Assembly (NCBI GenBank): GCA_002366755.1
Contig: DFBV01000018.1
Coordinates: 15,508 to 64,134, forward strand
DNA from: Anaerolineales bacterium UBA3071
Lineage (GTDB): Bacteria > Chloroflexota > Anaerolineae > UBA3071
Direction: 5' to 3'
DNA length: 48,627 nt
A program made the translations under genes and the position numbers. Below the pieces are notes generated by a model. It saw nothing but the letters and a program-made list of their open reading frames with translations. It had not been told where the DNA came from and did no database searches. Shown here piece by piece: positions 1-7,701 of the stretch. Each line of letters starts with the position of its first letter. The stretch's first letter is position 1.

Positions 1-1209
1 GTGGCCACCACCCTCAGCGGGCTCGAGGATGGCATCGAGTCCACCTCTGCGGAAGTGGCCATCGTCGATGCCGAGCTGCTGCTGGGGCGGGGGGAGGCAG
101 GCATCATCGACTTCCTGACCCACCAACTGGGCAGGACGGTCGCCGTGGTGCTCCTGCCCCCTGGTCTCCAGGGTATGCAGGGACAGATCTTAGAGCTGGC
201 CCAAGTGCGGGAGGTGCTGCTGAAGCCCCCTGGCGTGGGAGAGCTGCTGAAGCGCTGCCACGACATCGGCGTCTCCGAGCGGGCCTCCCGCTCGGCCCTG
301 GAGCCGCGAGGGGTGATGCAGGCTGCCGTCCCTCGCCACCGGGCGGGGATGGATGGAGGCGGCGCCAGCGTGGGCGGCACCAACATCTTCGCCCTCATGT
401 CCATCAAGGGCGGCACGGGCAAGACCACCATAGCCTGCAACTACGCCTACGCCTTGCAACTGGCGGGCATCCGCACCTGCCTGATGGGCTTCGACGTGCC
501 CGACGACATCGGCGTCTACCTGGGGCTGGCGCAGGCGCCCAACAGTTCCTACTTCTACCAGCGTCCCACACGGGACGCCTTCGCGGCCAGCATTCAGGAG
601 TACCACGGCCTGGACGTGGTGCTCTCGCCCAACGACGCCGTGCTGGCGGCCGAGGTGGCGCAGCGGGATCCGGACACCGACGAGGGAGCCATCGGGCGCG
701 TCATCGACACCGCTCGCACCCACCACCCTCCCTACGCGGCCATGGTTCTGGACCTGCCGCCGACCTACAGCGAGTGGGGCCTGCAGCCACTGACGCGAGC
801 CAACACCGTGCTGGTGGTGGCCACACCCAACATCTCCGACGCCATCAAGCTGGTGCGGCAACTACAAACGATCACCGAGCGGTTCGATCCCCGCTACCTC
901 ATCCCGAAAAGCGCCATCTACCTGGTGCTCAACGACCAACGGCGAGAGGACAACATGCCCGCCACGGCCATACAGGAGATCCTGGCCGACCATCTGAACG
1001 GCTGGGCGCCGCCGGTGATCGCCACCATCCCGCACGATACGCAGGTGAGGCCCTTGCAGAACCGGGGCTCGCTGCCCTACCGGAGGCTGGAGGGGTTCAC
1101 CCGTGGCGTCAACACGCTGGTGGATCACTTCTACGGCCAGGTGCTGGGATCAGGCGGAGCGGCGAGGGCCACGAAGCGGAGTTGGCTGCCGAGGATAAGG
1201 ATTCGCTGA
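1..1209 (+). CDS. cpaE: CpaE/TadZ-like pilus ATPase (possibly 5' partial)
   Basis: ParA/MinD-type P-loop protein of the Tad (Flp pilus) system, which in the family localises the secretion machine at the cell pole. The first ~100 residues resemble a degenerate receiver domain (KPPGVGELL near residue 76). A deviant Walker A, KGGTGKTT, lies at about residues 136-143, followed by a MinD-like ATPase fold. The frame opens with GTG at the window's first base, so the true start may lie further left. It is followed by CpaF, TadB and TadC in the usual Tad order. Its last codons run into a short-word repeat that also fills the next spacer. The family assignment is secure; the N-terminus is not. Confidence 0.85.
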   Translation: MATTLSGLEDGIESTSAEVAIVDAELLLGRGEAGIIDFLTHQLGRTVAVVLLPPGLQGMQGQILELAQVREVLLKPPGVGELLKRCHDIGVSERASRSALEPRGVMQAAVPRHRAGMDGGGASVGGTNIFALMSIKGGTGKTTIACNYAYALQLAGIRTCLMGFDVPDDIGVYLGLAQAPNSSYFYQRPTRDAFAASIQEYHGLDVVLSPNDAVLAAEVAQRDPDTDEGAIGRVIDTARTHHPPYAAMVLDLPPTYSEWGLQPLTRANTVLVVATPNISDAIKLVRQLQTITERFDPRYLIPKSAIYLVLNDQRREDNMPATAIQEILADHLNGWAPPVIATIPHDTQVRPLQNRGSLPYRRLEGFTRGVNTLVDHFYGQVLGSGGAARATKRSWLPRIRIR

Positions 1210-1300
1210 TCGCGCATCGCTATTCGCATATCGCTGATCGCGTATCACACATCGTGCAATGCGATAGGCGATAGGCAATGAGCGATAGGCGAGGGGAGGT
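1203..1300. repeat. short-word intergenic repeat (GCGATA type)
   Basis: The spacer between the CpaE-like gene and cpaF is built from variants of CGCTGATCGC/CGCATATCGC on the left and GCGATAGGC on the right. The two halves are therefore roughly complementary and could fold. The repeat begins inside the last codons of the upstream gene and ends at the GGGGAGGT ribosome binding site of the next. It is one of a series of spacers of the same design with different words. Confidence 0.6.
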
Positions 1301-1304
1301 GCTT

Positions 1305-2603
1305 ATGACTACAACAACACCAGGCGTTTCACGCTACATGGGCCAGGCAGCGGAGATACCGGATATAGACGAGGCTGCCCTGTCGGAAGTCATCGCTGGC
1401 GTGCTGCAGCGGGTCAACACGGAGTTCTCCCCCGATGAGATCCTGGCCCCCTCAGACGCCATCCGGCGGCAAATCGGCGAGCGCATCGCCGTGCTCACCC
1501 GCGGGCAACTGCGCCGTCACAACCTGATCACGGCCTTCAGCTCAGCTCAGGAGCAGGCCCTCATCAGTCGCATCATCCACCAGACGATGGGGCTGGGCTT
1601 CCTGGAGGATCTGCTGCCGCCGGCGCGCACCGACGTCTCGGAGATCCTGCTCAACCAGGATGGCTCTCTGTGGGTCATGCCCCGCGGTGTGCGGCGGGCC
1701 CAGCGCGTGGATACCCAGCTCACCCCCGCCGACGTGCGGCTGGTGATCGACAAACTGCTGGGCCCGCAGGCCAGGGCCTTGAGCGAAGCCAACCCCGTCG
1801 TGGAGGCCAAGCTGCCCCGGGGGGTTCGGTTGCCGGCCGGGGCGCGGGTGAACATTGTCGGGTTGCCCATCGCCAACGGGCCCTTTCCCATCGTCAACAT
1901 CCGGCTCTACGAAGACAGGCCGGTGAAGCCGGAGCAGATCCTGGCCTGGAGGATGGCCAGCCCGGAGATCATGGAGTTCCTGGCTGAGCTCATCGGCCGC
2001 GACACCGGGCGGGTCGTGATCTCCGGTGGCACGAGCACGGGCAAGACGACTTTCCTGAGTTGTCTCTGCAACTACATCAACCCTAAGGCACGCATCGTGC
2101 TCATCGAGGACCCGGCGGAGATCTTCGTCGACCATCCGCATGTGGTCTCCATGGAGGCCCGGCCGGCCAGTGTGGAGGGCAAGTACGGCGTGCCCCTGGG
2201 AGCGCTGGTGACCACGGCCATGCGCCAGAGCCCGGAGTGGTTGGTGGTGGGGGAGGTGCGCACGGGGCAGGCTGCGGTGTGGCTGCTGCGAGCCCAGATG
2301 TCCGATCATCCAGGGCTCTCCACCATCCACGCTGAGACCCCCAGGGCGGCCATCGATACGCTGTGCCTGCTGGCGCTCCTGGACATGGACGTGCGCTTCC
2401 AGGCCACCAAGACACTCATCACTCAGGCCATTCGCTACTTCGTGCAGATCGGCTTCGACGGCCACCACATCCGGCGGGTGATACAAGTGACCCACGTGGA
2501 GCCGGCCTTGAAGCACGGGGAGGTCTTCCTCAACGACGTTTTCCGCTTCGATGCCAAGGCGTCGACGGCTGAGAGGCCTGTGTGGAACAGAGTAGACAAG
2601 TAA
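1305..2603 (+). CDS. cpaF: CpaF/TadA secretion ATPase
   Basis: Hexameric type II/IV-type secretion ATPase that powers Flp pilus assembly at the inner face of the membrane. It is about 432 aa, close to family size. The Walker A GGTSTGKTT lies near residues 236-244, and the downstream IEDPAEI and GEVRTG segments match the Asp box and Walker B region of the GspE/VirB11 superfamily. An in-frame ATG exists at 1278, but the ATG at 1305 is preceded at good spacing by GGGGAGGT and gives the better start. The stop codon lies within the first word of the following GTAGACAAG repeat, so the repeat supplies the C-terminal VDK. Confidence 0.92.
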   Translation: MTTTTPGVSRYMGQAAEIPDIDEAALSEVIAGVLQRVNTEFSPDEILAPSDAIRRQIGERIAVLTRGQLRRHNLITAFSSAQEQALISRIIHQTMGLGFLEDLLPPARTDVSEILLNQDGSLWVMPRGVRRAQRVDTQLTPADVRLVIDKLLGPQARALSEANPVVEAKLPRGVRLPAGARVNIVGLPIANGPFPIVNIRLYEDRPVKPEQILAWRMASPEIMEFLAELIGRDTGRVVISGGTSTGKTTFLSCLCNYINPKARIVLIEDPAEIFVDHPHVVSMEARPASVEGKYGVPLGALVTTAMRQSPEWLVVGEVRTGQAAVWLLRAQMSDHPGLSTIHAETPRAAIDTLCLLALLDMDVRFQATKTLITQAIRYFVQIGFDGHHIRRVIQVTHVEPALKHGEVFLNDVFRFDAKASTAERPVWNRVDK

Positions 2604-2690
2604 ACAAGGAAACAAGTAGACAAGGGGCCTTGTTCCTTGCTCCCCCTTGTTTCCCTGTCTACTTGTGTACTTGTGTACCTGCAAGAAAGG
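2590..2690. repeat. inverted short-word spacer (GTAGACAAG type)
   Basis: The left arm repeats GTAGACAAG/GAAACAAG. The right arm repeats the complementary CTTGTTTCC/CTACTTGTG. The arms can pair imperfectly into a long hairpin between cpaF and tadB. A second copy of the same word type lies on the other side of tadB at 3635-3730. Confidence 0.65.
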
Positions 2691-2699
2691 AGAATACTC

Positions 2700-3635
2700 A
2701 TGGACAAGATCTTTAGCTACATACCCACCTTCCCACCAGCGACCATCGCCTTGCTCGCTGCCATCTGGGTGGGCTGGCTGGTCTGGGAATTCGCAGGGAG
2801 AAGTACGTTCTTCGCCAGTCGCGCTCGCAAGCGGGCGGCGGAGATCCTCAGCGGGGATGCCGCGCTGGAGGACATGGCCCGCACCCCTCTGGAGCGGGAC
2901 TTGCGGGCCTCCGGGTTCAACCTGGGAGAGGGGGCGCCGGCCAAGTTCACGATGATCCGCCTGGGGCTGGCTGCTGTGGGCTACGTCCTGATGACCGCCT
3001 TCAACACGCCGCCCATCATCGCCCTGGTGGGTGCGGGGCTGGCCTCCTGGTTTCCTCGCTCCTACATCGCCGGGCGGGCCCAGGGGCGGGGACGCCAAAT
3101 CGACGAGGAGATGCCGGCCACACTGACCCGCGTGGCCTCGCTCATCAACCTGCAGCCCGACGTGATCGAGCTGCTGGCCCAGGTAGCCAACTCGCTGCTG
3201 GCGGCCAATCCCGGCTCGCTCCTGGCCCAGGAATTGAAGACCACGGTGGCTCAGGCACGCACCTCCGGGGCGGAGCAAGCCCTGCAGGATCTGGAGCTTC
3301 GCGCCCCTTCGACGGCCTTAGCCTCGCTGGCCTTTTCCCTGCGCACCTACGCCCAGGCCGGTGGCGCGTATGCCAGTGTGCTCATCCAGTCGGCGCAGCG
3401 GTCGCGGGCCATCATCGCCGGGCGCAACCGGGCGCGTTCCAAGTCGGCGGAGGCTACCACGGCAGCCAAGGCCATCCCCTTGTTGCTCTTGGCGGTGAGC
3501 GTCGTGCTGTTGCAGGATCCCATCTTCCGCCAGTTCTACAGATCCTTCGCCGGCCAGGTGGTGGTGGTGGGCACGGTCATGGCCATGCTCTACGGGTACA
3601 CTGTCATCAAGAGCATGGTCGAGGACGTGGGGTGA
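2700..3635 (+). CDS. tadB: TadB-like inner-membrane platform protein
   Basis: Type II secretion F-domain protein of about 311 aa that forms the Tad pilus platform with TadC. It has an N-terminal membrane segment (TIALLAAIWVGWLVWEF), a central pair of hydrophobic helices near residues 82-110, a cytoplasmic F domain with the PATLTRVASLINLQ region, and C-terminal helices. The start at 2700 is chosen because AAAGGAGAA precedes it; an upstream in-frame ATG at 2637 would translate the repeat. It sits between cpaF and tadC and is flanked on both sides by GTAGACAAG-type spacers. Confidence 0.85.
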   Translation: MDKIFSYIPTFPPATIALLAAIWVGWLVWEFAGRSTFFASRARKRAAEILSGDAALEDMARTPLERDLRASGFNLGEGAPAKFTMIRLGLAAVGYVLMTAFNTPPIIALVGAGLASWFPRSYIAGRAQGRGRQIDEEMPATLTRVASLINLQPDVIELLAQVANSLLAANPGSLLAQELKTTVAQARTSGAEQALQDLELRAPSTALASLAFSLRTYAQAGGAYASVLIQSAQRSRAIIAGRNRARSKSAEATTAAKAIPLLLLAVSVVLLQDPIFRQFYRSFAGQVVVVGTVMAMLYGYTVIKSMVEDVG

Positions 3636-3730
3636 AGTAGACAAGGAAACAAGTACACAAGTAGACAAGGAGTAGCAAGGAATAAGTCCTTGTCTACTTG
3701 TTTCCTTATGTACTTGTCTACTTCCCTACC
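3635..3730. repeat. inverted short-word spacer (GTAGACAAG type, second copy)
   Basis: The left arm reads AGTAGACAAGGAAACAAG and the right arm is its near complement (CCTTGTCTACTTGTTTCC). Together they form an imperfect stem of about 35 bp. It shares its word with the spacer upstream of tadB. It probably forms a strong RNA hairpin inside the tad transcript. Confidence 0.7.
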
Positions 3731-3746
3731 CGAACCCGAGGTAATT

Positions 3747-4169
3747 ATGCCAACACCACAACTCGTATCTGCTTTACTGTGCGCCGACGTGCTCACCAAC
3801 CCTGGGGGGCGGCTAAGCATCTACAACATACTGCTGGACGTCTCTGCCGAGCGTTTCCCCACCGTGCTGCCCTACTTGGTGGCTGTGGGCATCTGGATGC
3901 ACGAAGCGCCGGACATGCGCTTCTGCACCACGCGGGTGGTGATCGTCAATCCTGACGGGAACGTGTCACTGGCCGAATCCACGGATAACTTCTCCTTGGG
4001 CGGGGCCGTGGTGCGCCACGTCTCGGTACACCGCTTTCGCGGCGTGCTGCTGCCAGAGCCGGGGACCTATCGCCTGCAGTTCCTGCTGGGAACAGAGGTG
4101 CTGCAAGACATCCCGCTGGTGGCTGTGGAGATCCCCGCCGAGGAAGAAGAAGAAACCGATGCTAACTGA
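3747..4169 (+). CDS. DUF6941-like protein within the tad operon
   Basis: A 140-aa protein without signal peptide or membrane segment. The pattern PQLVSALLCADVL at the N-terminus, followed by alternating beta-strand-like segments and GTYRLQFLLG, resembles the small family annotated as DUF6941, whose role is not known. The start at 3747 follows CCCGAGGT, and an upstream in-frame ATG at 3690 would translate repeat DNA. The C-terminus is strongly acidic (EEEEET). It lies between tadB and tadC, where a family member is not normally expected, so it may be a cargo gene inserted together with the flanking repeat. The family call is from memory and moderate. Confidence 0.65.
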   Translation: MPTPQLVSALLCADVLTNPGGRLSIYNILLDVSAERFPTVLPYLVAVGIWMHEAPDMRFCTTRVVIVNPDGNVSLAESTDNFSLGGAVVRHVSVHRFRGVLLPEPGTYRLQFLLGTEVLQDIPLVAVEIPAEEEEETDAN

Positions 4170-4181
4170 AAGGAGGCTCTC

Positions 4182-5060
4182 ATGCCTACACTTATCGCTC
4201 TGCTAGCCGCCGGCTACGGTGGCTGGCTCTTCTACAATTTCGCCCCGTTGAGCAAGGGCTACTGGGCCCGGCGGGCCAACGTCCTGCTATCTGAAGCCGA
4301 GGAGCAAGAGGACCTGCCCTTCTACCGGGCTATCCTGCTGCCCGTCGCCGGTCTGGTGCAGCGCTTCGCTCCCGCGGCCTGGCTCCTGGGGGCCAAGGCC
4401 GACCTCTACTGGGCCCATCTCGCCGGCTCCTGGCTGGGCTGGGAGAGCGGCGACTTCTGGGCCCTGCGGCTGGTGCTGTGCATCCTGGGACTGGCCTATG
4501 GCCTCTTCGTCATGCGCCAGCCTTACGTCGGCGCTCTCGTTGGGGCCATCGGGCTGCTCTATCCTGGTATGCGGCTGCATGGCCAGGCGGAGAAGGTGCG
4601 GAGGCGCTTTCTGCAGGAGCTCCCCGATGCGGCGCAGAACCTGGCCATGTTGGCCGCCGTGGGAACCTCCGTGGGTGAGGCGCTGCGCCGCCTGGCCCAG
4701 GGCCAGGGATTGGTCAGCCAATGGATGCGGCAGACGCTGGCCCTGGCCGCTGGGCAGCAGTTCTTCTCCGCCAGCGAGCGAGAGAAGGGCTTCTTGCGCC
4801 AACGGGCGGAGGAAAGCCGGCTGCCGGCCTTGATCAACCTGGCCGTGCAGCTGGATCTGGTGCAGCGCAGCGGTGCGGAGGCGGGGAACCTGTTGGGCGA
4901 CCTGGCCACCAACGTCGCTCAGGCCTACGAGGGGGAGATGTCCGAGCGGGCGGAGAAACTGGGGGCCACTCTGGTCTTCCCCACCATGATCTTCTACTTC
5001 ATTCCCTACATGATCACCATCCTGGCCCCAGTGGCCGTCAGTGTCATGCAGGGGTTCTAA
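4182..5060 (+). CDS. tadC: TadC-like inner-membrane platform protein
   Basis: Second F-domain membrane protein (292 aa) of the Tad secretion platform. It has an N-terminal hydrophobic stretch, two adjacent helices around residues 90-130, a cytoplasmic domain starting at RRRFLQELPDAAQNLAMLAAVG (residue 145 on), and a C-terminal helix pair (FPTMIFYFIPYMITILAPVA). A strong AAAGGAGG precedes the ATG, 12 nt after the DUF6941-like gene. It partners TadB, and order and spacing indicate co-transcription. Confidence 0.85.
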   Translation: MPTLIALLAAGYGGWLFYNFAPLSKGYWARRANVLLSEAEEQEDLPFYRAILLPVAGLVQRFAPAAWLLGAKADLYWAHLAGSWLGWESGDFWALRLVLCILGLAYGLFVMRQPYVGALVGAIGLLYPGMRLHGQAEKVRRRFLQELPDAAQNLAMLAAVGTSVGEALRRLAQGQGLVSQWMRQTLALAAGQQFFSASEREKGFLRQRAEESRLPALINLAVQLDLVQRSGAEAGNLLGDLATNVAQAYEGEMSERAEKLGATLVFPTMIFYFIPYMITILAPVAVSVMQGF

Positions 5061-5062
5061 AA

Positions 5063-5165
5063 TTGGGGGATGGAGGATGGAGGATGGAGGATGGAGAATG
5101 GAAGACAGAGGGAAGCGGGACGGAAAGTAGATATCCATTTTCCAACTTCCAACTTCCAATCTCCA
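5063..5165. repeat. purine/pyrimidine short-word spacer (GGATGGA type)
   Basis: Tandem 7-mers of GGATGGA (about five near-perfect units from 5068 to 5099) are followed by a pyrimidine arm of CCAACTTCCAACTTCCAATCTCC that is complementary in character. The block sits between tadC and the methyltransferase-like gene. It supplies ATG codons in all three frames plus GGAGG-like ribosome binding sequences. Confidence 0.65.
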
Positions 5166-5746
5166 GTTTGGCCGCGGCGTTGTGGCTGTTCTTGGCCCTG
5201 GTCTTTTTAGATCAGGCGAGAGGGGAGCCCTTGCTTGCGGGCAGGCTCCTGGCTTGGGGGCTGGCGCTGCAGAACGGCCTGCTGGCCTTGCTCTTCGTCC
5301 TGCGCCGGGAAGCGAAACGCACGGCCGGTGCAGGGGCTTTCTTGCTGGCCCTGGCGGTGACGGCAGCTTCGTGGTTCTTCCGCCCTGCGGCGCTGGGCCC
5401 AAAGAGCCTGGGACTGGCCTTGGAACTGATCGCCCTTCCCTGGCTGATAGCCTCGCTGCTCTCCCTGGGGCCGGCGCTGGGCATGGCCCCTGCGGATCGG
5501 GGCTTGCGTACTGGCGGGATGTATCAGATCGTGCGCCATCCGCTGTACACGGGGGAACTGCTCGTTGCCCTGGGCTACGTCGTGGGCAACCCCAGCTTGG
5601 GGAACGGTCTGATCTGGTTGCTGATCCTGGCGGGCCAACTGCTGCGCATCCGCCGTGAGGAGCGGCTGCTGAGCGAGCAGTATCCTGACGCTTACACCGC
5701 CTACCGCCGCCGCGTGCGCTGGAGACTTCTGCCCTTCCTGATTTGA
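5084..5746 (+). CDS. isoprenylcysteine carboxyl methyltransferase-like membrane protein
   Basis: Polytopic membrane protein of the ICMT/PEMT superfamily, SAM-dependent methyltransferases that act on lipid-like or thiol substrates. The signature is the C-terminal block YQIVRHPLYTGELL followed by RREERLL and Y..Y...VRW, as in family members. About five hydrophobic helices precede it. The N-terminus is uncertain. The ATG at 5084 lies in the GGATGGA repeat and would add about 28 repeat-encoded residues, while TTG codons at 5168 and 5180 fit the conserved part better. Its stop overlaps the -35 box of the next promoter, so this gene probably closes the first tad transcript. Substrate unknown. Confidence 0.75.
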   Translation: MEDGEWKTEGSGTESRYPFSNFQLPISSLAAALWLFLALVFLDQARGEPLLAGRLLAWGLALQNGLLALLFVLRREAKRTAGAGAFLLALAVTAASWFFRPAALGPKSLGLALELIALPWLIASLLSLGPALGMAPADRGLRTGGMYQIVRHPLYTGELLVALGYVVGNPSLGNGLIWLLILAGQLLRIRREERLLSEQYPDAYTAYRRRVRWRLLPFLI

Positions 5747-5771
5747 CAAGGAAGTGAAGCTATGCTATACT
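5743..5771 (+). promoter_or_regulatory. strong sigma-70-type promoter for the pilin unit
   Basis: TTGACA at 5743-5748 and TATACT at 5766-5771 are separated by exactly 17 nt. Transcription would begin near 5778, about 200 nt upstream of the Flp pilin start. The -35 box overlaps the preceding gene's stop codon. Confidence 0.8.
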
Positions 5772-5841
5772 ATGCCAGCAACAACAATCGAATAGCTTTC
5801 TGTGACGCCCTTGCCGCCGTACTTCGTGGCAAGCTACCTGT

Positions 5842-5892
5842 GACGACCCTTTGGCGCGTGTTCGCGCGCCCATGACGGTCGTCCTTTTTTTT
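5842..5892 (+). terminator. attenuator-like stem-loop in the flp leader
   Basis: GACGACC (5842-5848) pairs with GGTCGTC (5877-5883), enclosing a nested GGCGCG/CGCGCC stem (5853-5858 with 5865-5870). Eight T residues follow (5885-5892), the form of an intrinsic terminator. It lies downstream of the promoter and upstream of the pilin, so it would attenuate the pilin transcript unless bypassed. A preceding CTTGCC/GGCAAG hairpin near 5809-5832 may belong to the same leader. Confidence 0.75.
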
Positions 5893-5979
5893 GGCATCCG
5901 CGGCGACAGCCGCTTTCAGGTGCGGGCAGCGCACCGCTAGTCCAACAATCTATATCATCACACAACAGGAGGTCAACAC

Positions 5980-6126
5980 ATGCGATTTCTCAAAGATGTA
6001 CGCGCCGCCGAGTTCAGCGAGGTGGCCCTGGTTCTGGCTCTGGTGATCGTCGTTGCCATCGGGGCCTACTCGCTCCTGGGCGGCAACATCAGCCAGATCA
6101 TCACCGAAGTTGCCGGTTCGCTCTGA
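5980..6126 (+). CDS. flp: Flp/Fap-type pilin subunit (48 aa)
   Basis: Tiny prepilin, the expected major subunit of the Tad pilus. A short basic leader (MRFLKDVRA) precedes a prepilin-like junction A/AEFSE, with Glu at the +5 position, then a single hydrophobic helix (VALVLALVIVVAIGAYSLL) and a short polar tail. The cleavage residue is Ala rather than the usual Gly; the TadE-like neighbour has the matching motif G/AEFVE. AGGAGGT lies 7 nt before the ATG. It stands alone behind a strong promoter and attenuator, consistent with high, regulated expression relative to the assembly genes. It is followed after 2 nt by tadE. Confidence 0.8.
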   Translation: MRFLKDVRAAEFSEVALVLALVIVVAIGAYSLLGGNISQIITEVAGSL

Positions 6127-6128
6127 TC

Positions 6129-6554
6129 ATGCGACGCTTTCGCTTTCTCCGCTCCAGAAGGGGGGCTGAGTTTGTCGAAGCGGCGGTGACCATCCCCATC
6201 GTGGTGCTGGTCATGCTGGCCATCGTGCAGTTCGGCATGGTGGTCTACGCCTCGCAGATGGCCAGTGAGGCCGCACGGCATGGCGTCCGCTGGGGCGCGG
6301 TGGCCCAGGCTAACCAGGCTGGCATCGCTGCTAGCCAGGCTGCCGGCTTTGCCAGCTCTGCCTTCTCCATGGGCAGTCCGCGGGTCTCGGTCCTGGCCCC
6401 TGGTGGGGTGCTGGGCTCCAACATCAAGCTGCGCGTCAGCTACGAGGTGCCCAACTTCATCGGTGGCCTGGCCGGGCTCTTCCCGGGCCTGCCCAGTGGA
6501 CCGTTCCAGGTGATCGGCGAGGCCACCATGCGGCAGGAAGGCTGGTTGCAATGA
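6129..6554 (+). CDS. tadE: TadE-like minor pseudopilin
   Basis: A 141-aa TadE-family protein. The N-terminus reads RRGAEFVEAAVTIPIVVLVML, with a canonical G/AEFVE prepilin-type cleavage site followed by a hydrophobic helix, then FGMVVYASQMASEAARHGVR as in TadE/TadG proteins. The remainder is a small extracytoplasmic domain. The start lies 2 nt after the pilin stop, so translation is probably coupled. Its last four bases overlap the start of the next gene (ATGA). Likely role: pilus initiation or assembly at the membrane. Confidence 0.85.
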   Translation: MRRFRFLRSRRGAEFVEAAVTIPIVVLVMLAIVQFGMVVYASQMASEAARHGVRWGAVAQANQAGIAASQAAGFASSAFSMGSPRVSVLAPGGVLGSNIKLRVSYEVPNFIGGLAGLFPGLPSGPFQVIGEATMRQEGWLQ

Positions 6555-7060
6555 GTACCCGGTCTACAGTAGTGATTCGTCGGAGGGGCTATCGTCGCGC
6601 TGCCCGGCCCCTTCGGCGACACTTCAGACGAGCCTTCTGGCGGGACCGCGTCGCCTATTCCTTCACCTTCTGGGCCGTCTTCGTTGCCCTGGTCTTAGGC
6701 CCCTTGTTCGCCTTCTCAACCGAACTGGGGCGCTATGCCCGCGCCGTGAGTGAGGTACAGAAAGCGGCCGACGCTGCGGCGCTGGCCGGCGTGCGGGAGG
6801 TGGACGTCGCCCTGTGGCAGGAGGGGGAGGAGTTCGCCTTCCTTCCCTCAGCCTATGGTCTGGCCCAGCAGTATGCCAGCGAGAATGCGGCCTACCTGGG
6901 GCAGTATGGCATTGGGGTCTCGGTCACCGGCATCTGGATCAACGCAGACCTGCAGATCGTGGGCTCTCGATGTCGGGCCGACGTCTCGCTCCTCTTCCCA
7001 CGATGGGTTCCCCAGGTGGTCATCGAGCGCCAGGGAACCGCCCAGGTGGGATGGCGGTAG
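6551..7060 (+). CDS. TadG/TadF-like membrane protein
   Basis: A 169-aa protein with a long basic N-terminus, one membrane helix (FTFWAVFVALVLGPLFAFS) and the VQKAADAAALAGVREV segment typical of the Tad-associated pseudopilin TadG, in which an Ala-rich stretch follows the membrane anchor. It is far shorter than full TadG proteins and lacks a von Willebrand A domain, so it is a TadF-like or minimal TadG form. It overlaps tadE by 4 nt. A repeat-filled non-coding stretch follows. Confidence 0.7.
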   Translation: MSTRSTVVIRRRGYRRAARPLRRHFRRAFWRDRVAYSFTFWAVFVALVLGPLFAFSTELGRYARAVSEVQKAADAAALAGVREVDVALWQEGEEFAFLPSAYGLAQQYASENAAYLGQYGIGVSVTGIWINADLQIVGSRCRADVSLLFPRWVPQVVIERQGTAQVGWR

Positions 7061-7140
7061 TGGCTGATAGCTGATGGCTCGCTGCGCTCAATAGCTGATA
7101 GCTTATGGCCATTGGCTATCTGCCATCTGCCATCGGCTAG
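7061..7140. repeat. short-word inverted spacer (GATAGCTGAT type)
   Basis: Repeats of TAGCTGATAGCT and TGATGGC on the left and complementary GGCTATCTGCCATCTGCCAT on the right form an imperfect hairpin just after the TadG-like stop. The remainder of 7141-7387 shows no gene that I can support. Confidence 0.6.
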
Positions 7141-7387
7141 GCAAGGTAGTTCCAGCATCGCCGCTCTCCTGAGTTGGCCCACGTGGGCGTAGGGAGGCGA
7201 GGCGGGGCTGTTACTATACGCAGGCAGGTCGTTCGGATCCGGCGTCATTCGCACCGTCAAGCCGCCCAAGCTATATGGTCATATGTCGCCGGGCGAGAAC
7301 CGAAGACGACCAGATCACTGTCTTCCAGATGGTGGTCTGTGGCCACACGTGACGCATCCCCGTGACGAAACAACCGGGTGCAAGCGG

Positions 7388-7447
7388 GCCCTGTGAAATA
7401 ACGATGGCGATGTGACTTGTACCGTCGCCTTGCTTATTTCACAGGGC
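7388..7447. repeat. long perfect hairpin in the tad downstream spacer
   Basis: GCCCTGTGAAATAA (7388-7401) is perfectly complementary to TTATTTCACAGGGC (7434-7447), with an inner GGCGA/TCGCC pair (7406-7410 with 7425-7429). No T-tract follows, so it is not a classical terminator. It could be a structured RNA, a REP-like element or a small miniature element. Confidence 0.7.
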
Positions 7448-7468
7448 GGGGAGCTCGGTGTGGATCTT

Positions 7469-7542
7469 GAGCAGAGGAGCAGAGGTGCCAGGGTGCGGAG
7501 GAGAGTTCTCCTTTGCTCCCCTGCTCCCCATGTCCTCTGCTC
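7469..7542. repeat. short-word inverted spacer (GAGCAGAGG type)
   Basis: Left arm GAGCAGAGGAGCAGAGG; right arm GCTCCCCTGCTCCCC...CCTCTGCTC. The arms are complementary with word shuffling, the same design as the spacers inside the tad operon. A further A-rich-loop hairpin (CTGCTTC/GGAAGCAG) lies near 7601-7626. Confidence 0.6.
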
Positions 7543-7701
7543 AGGTTCCCCACCGAGTTCCATTCAAACGCTTGGATCTTGGTGGCAAAATGTGACGACT
7601 CTGCTTCTGAAAAAAAAGGAAGCAGATCTCGTTTTCCGAATCGGCTTGCCTGCCAATCTCGGCAGTCTCCGAACCTTAACAACACCATAGGGAGGCAAGT
7701 T

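Noticed and set aside
1542..3278. Long - strand open frame (578 codons) under cpaF and tadB
   Set aside because: Antisense shadow of high-GC coding sequence; low-complexity product rich in Gly, Arg, His and Gln, no ribosome binding site and no recognisable domain. The same applies to other long antisense frames, for example 41590-43356.
5063..5165. CRISPR-like tandem repeats
   Set aside because: The repeated unit is only 7 nt with no spacers of constant length, and no cas genes are present. The other short-word spacers fail for the same reasons.
5780..5979. c-di-GMP or cobalamin riboswitch upstream of the pilin
   Set aside because: No conserved core of either class could be found in the leader; only the hairpins are supported.
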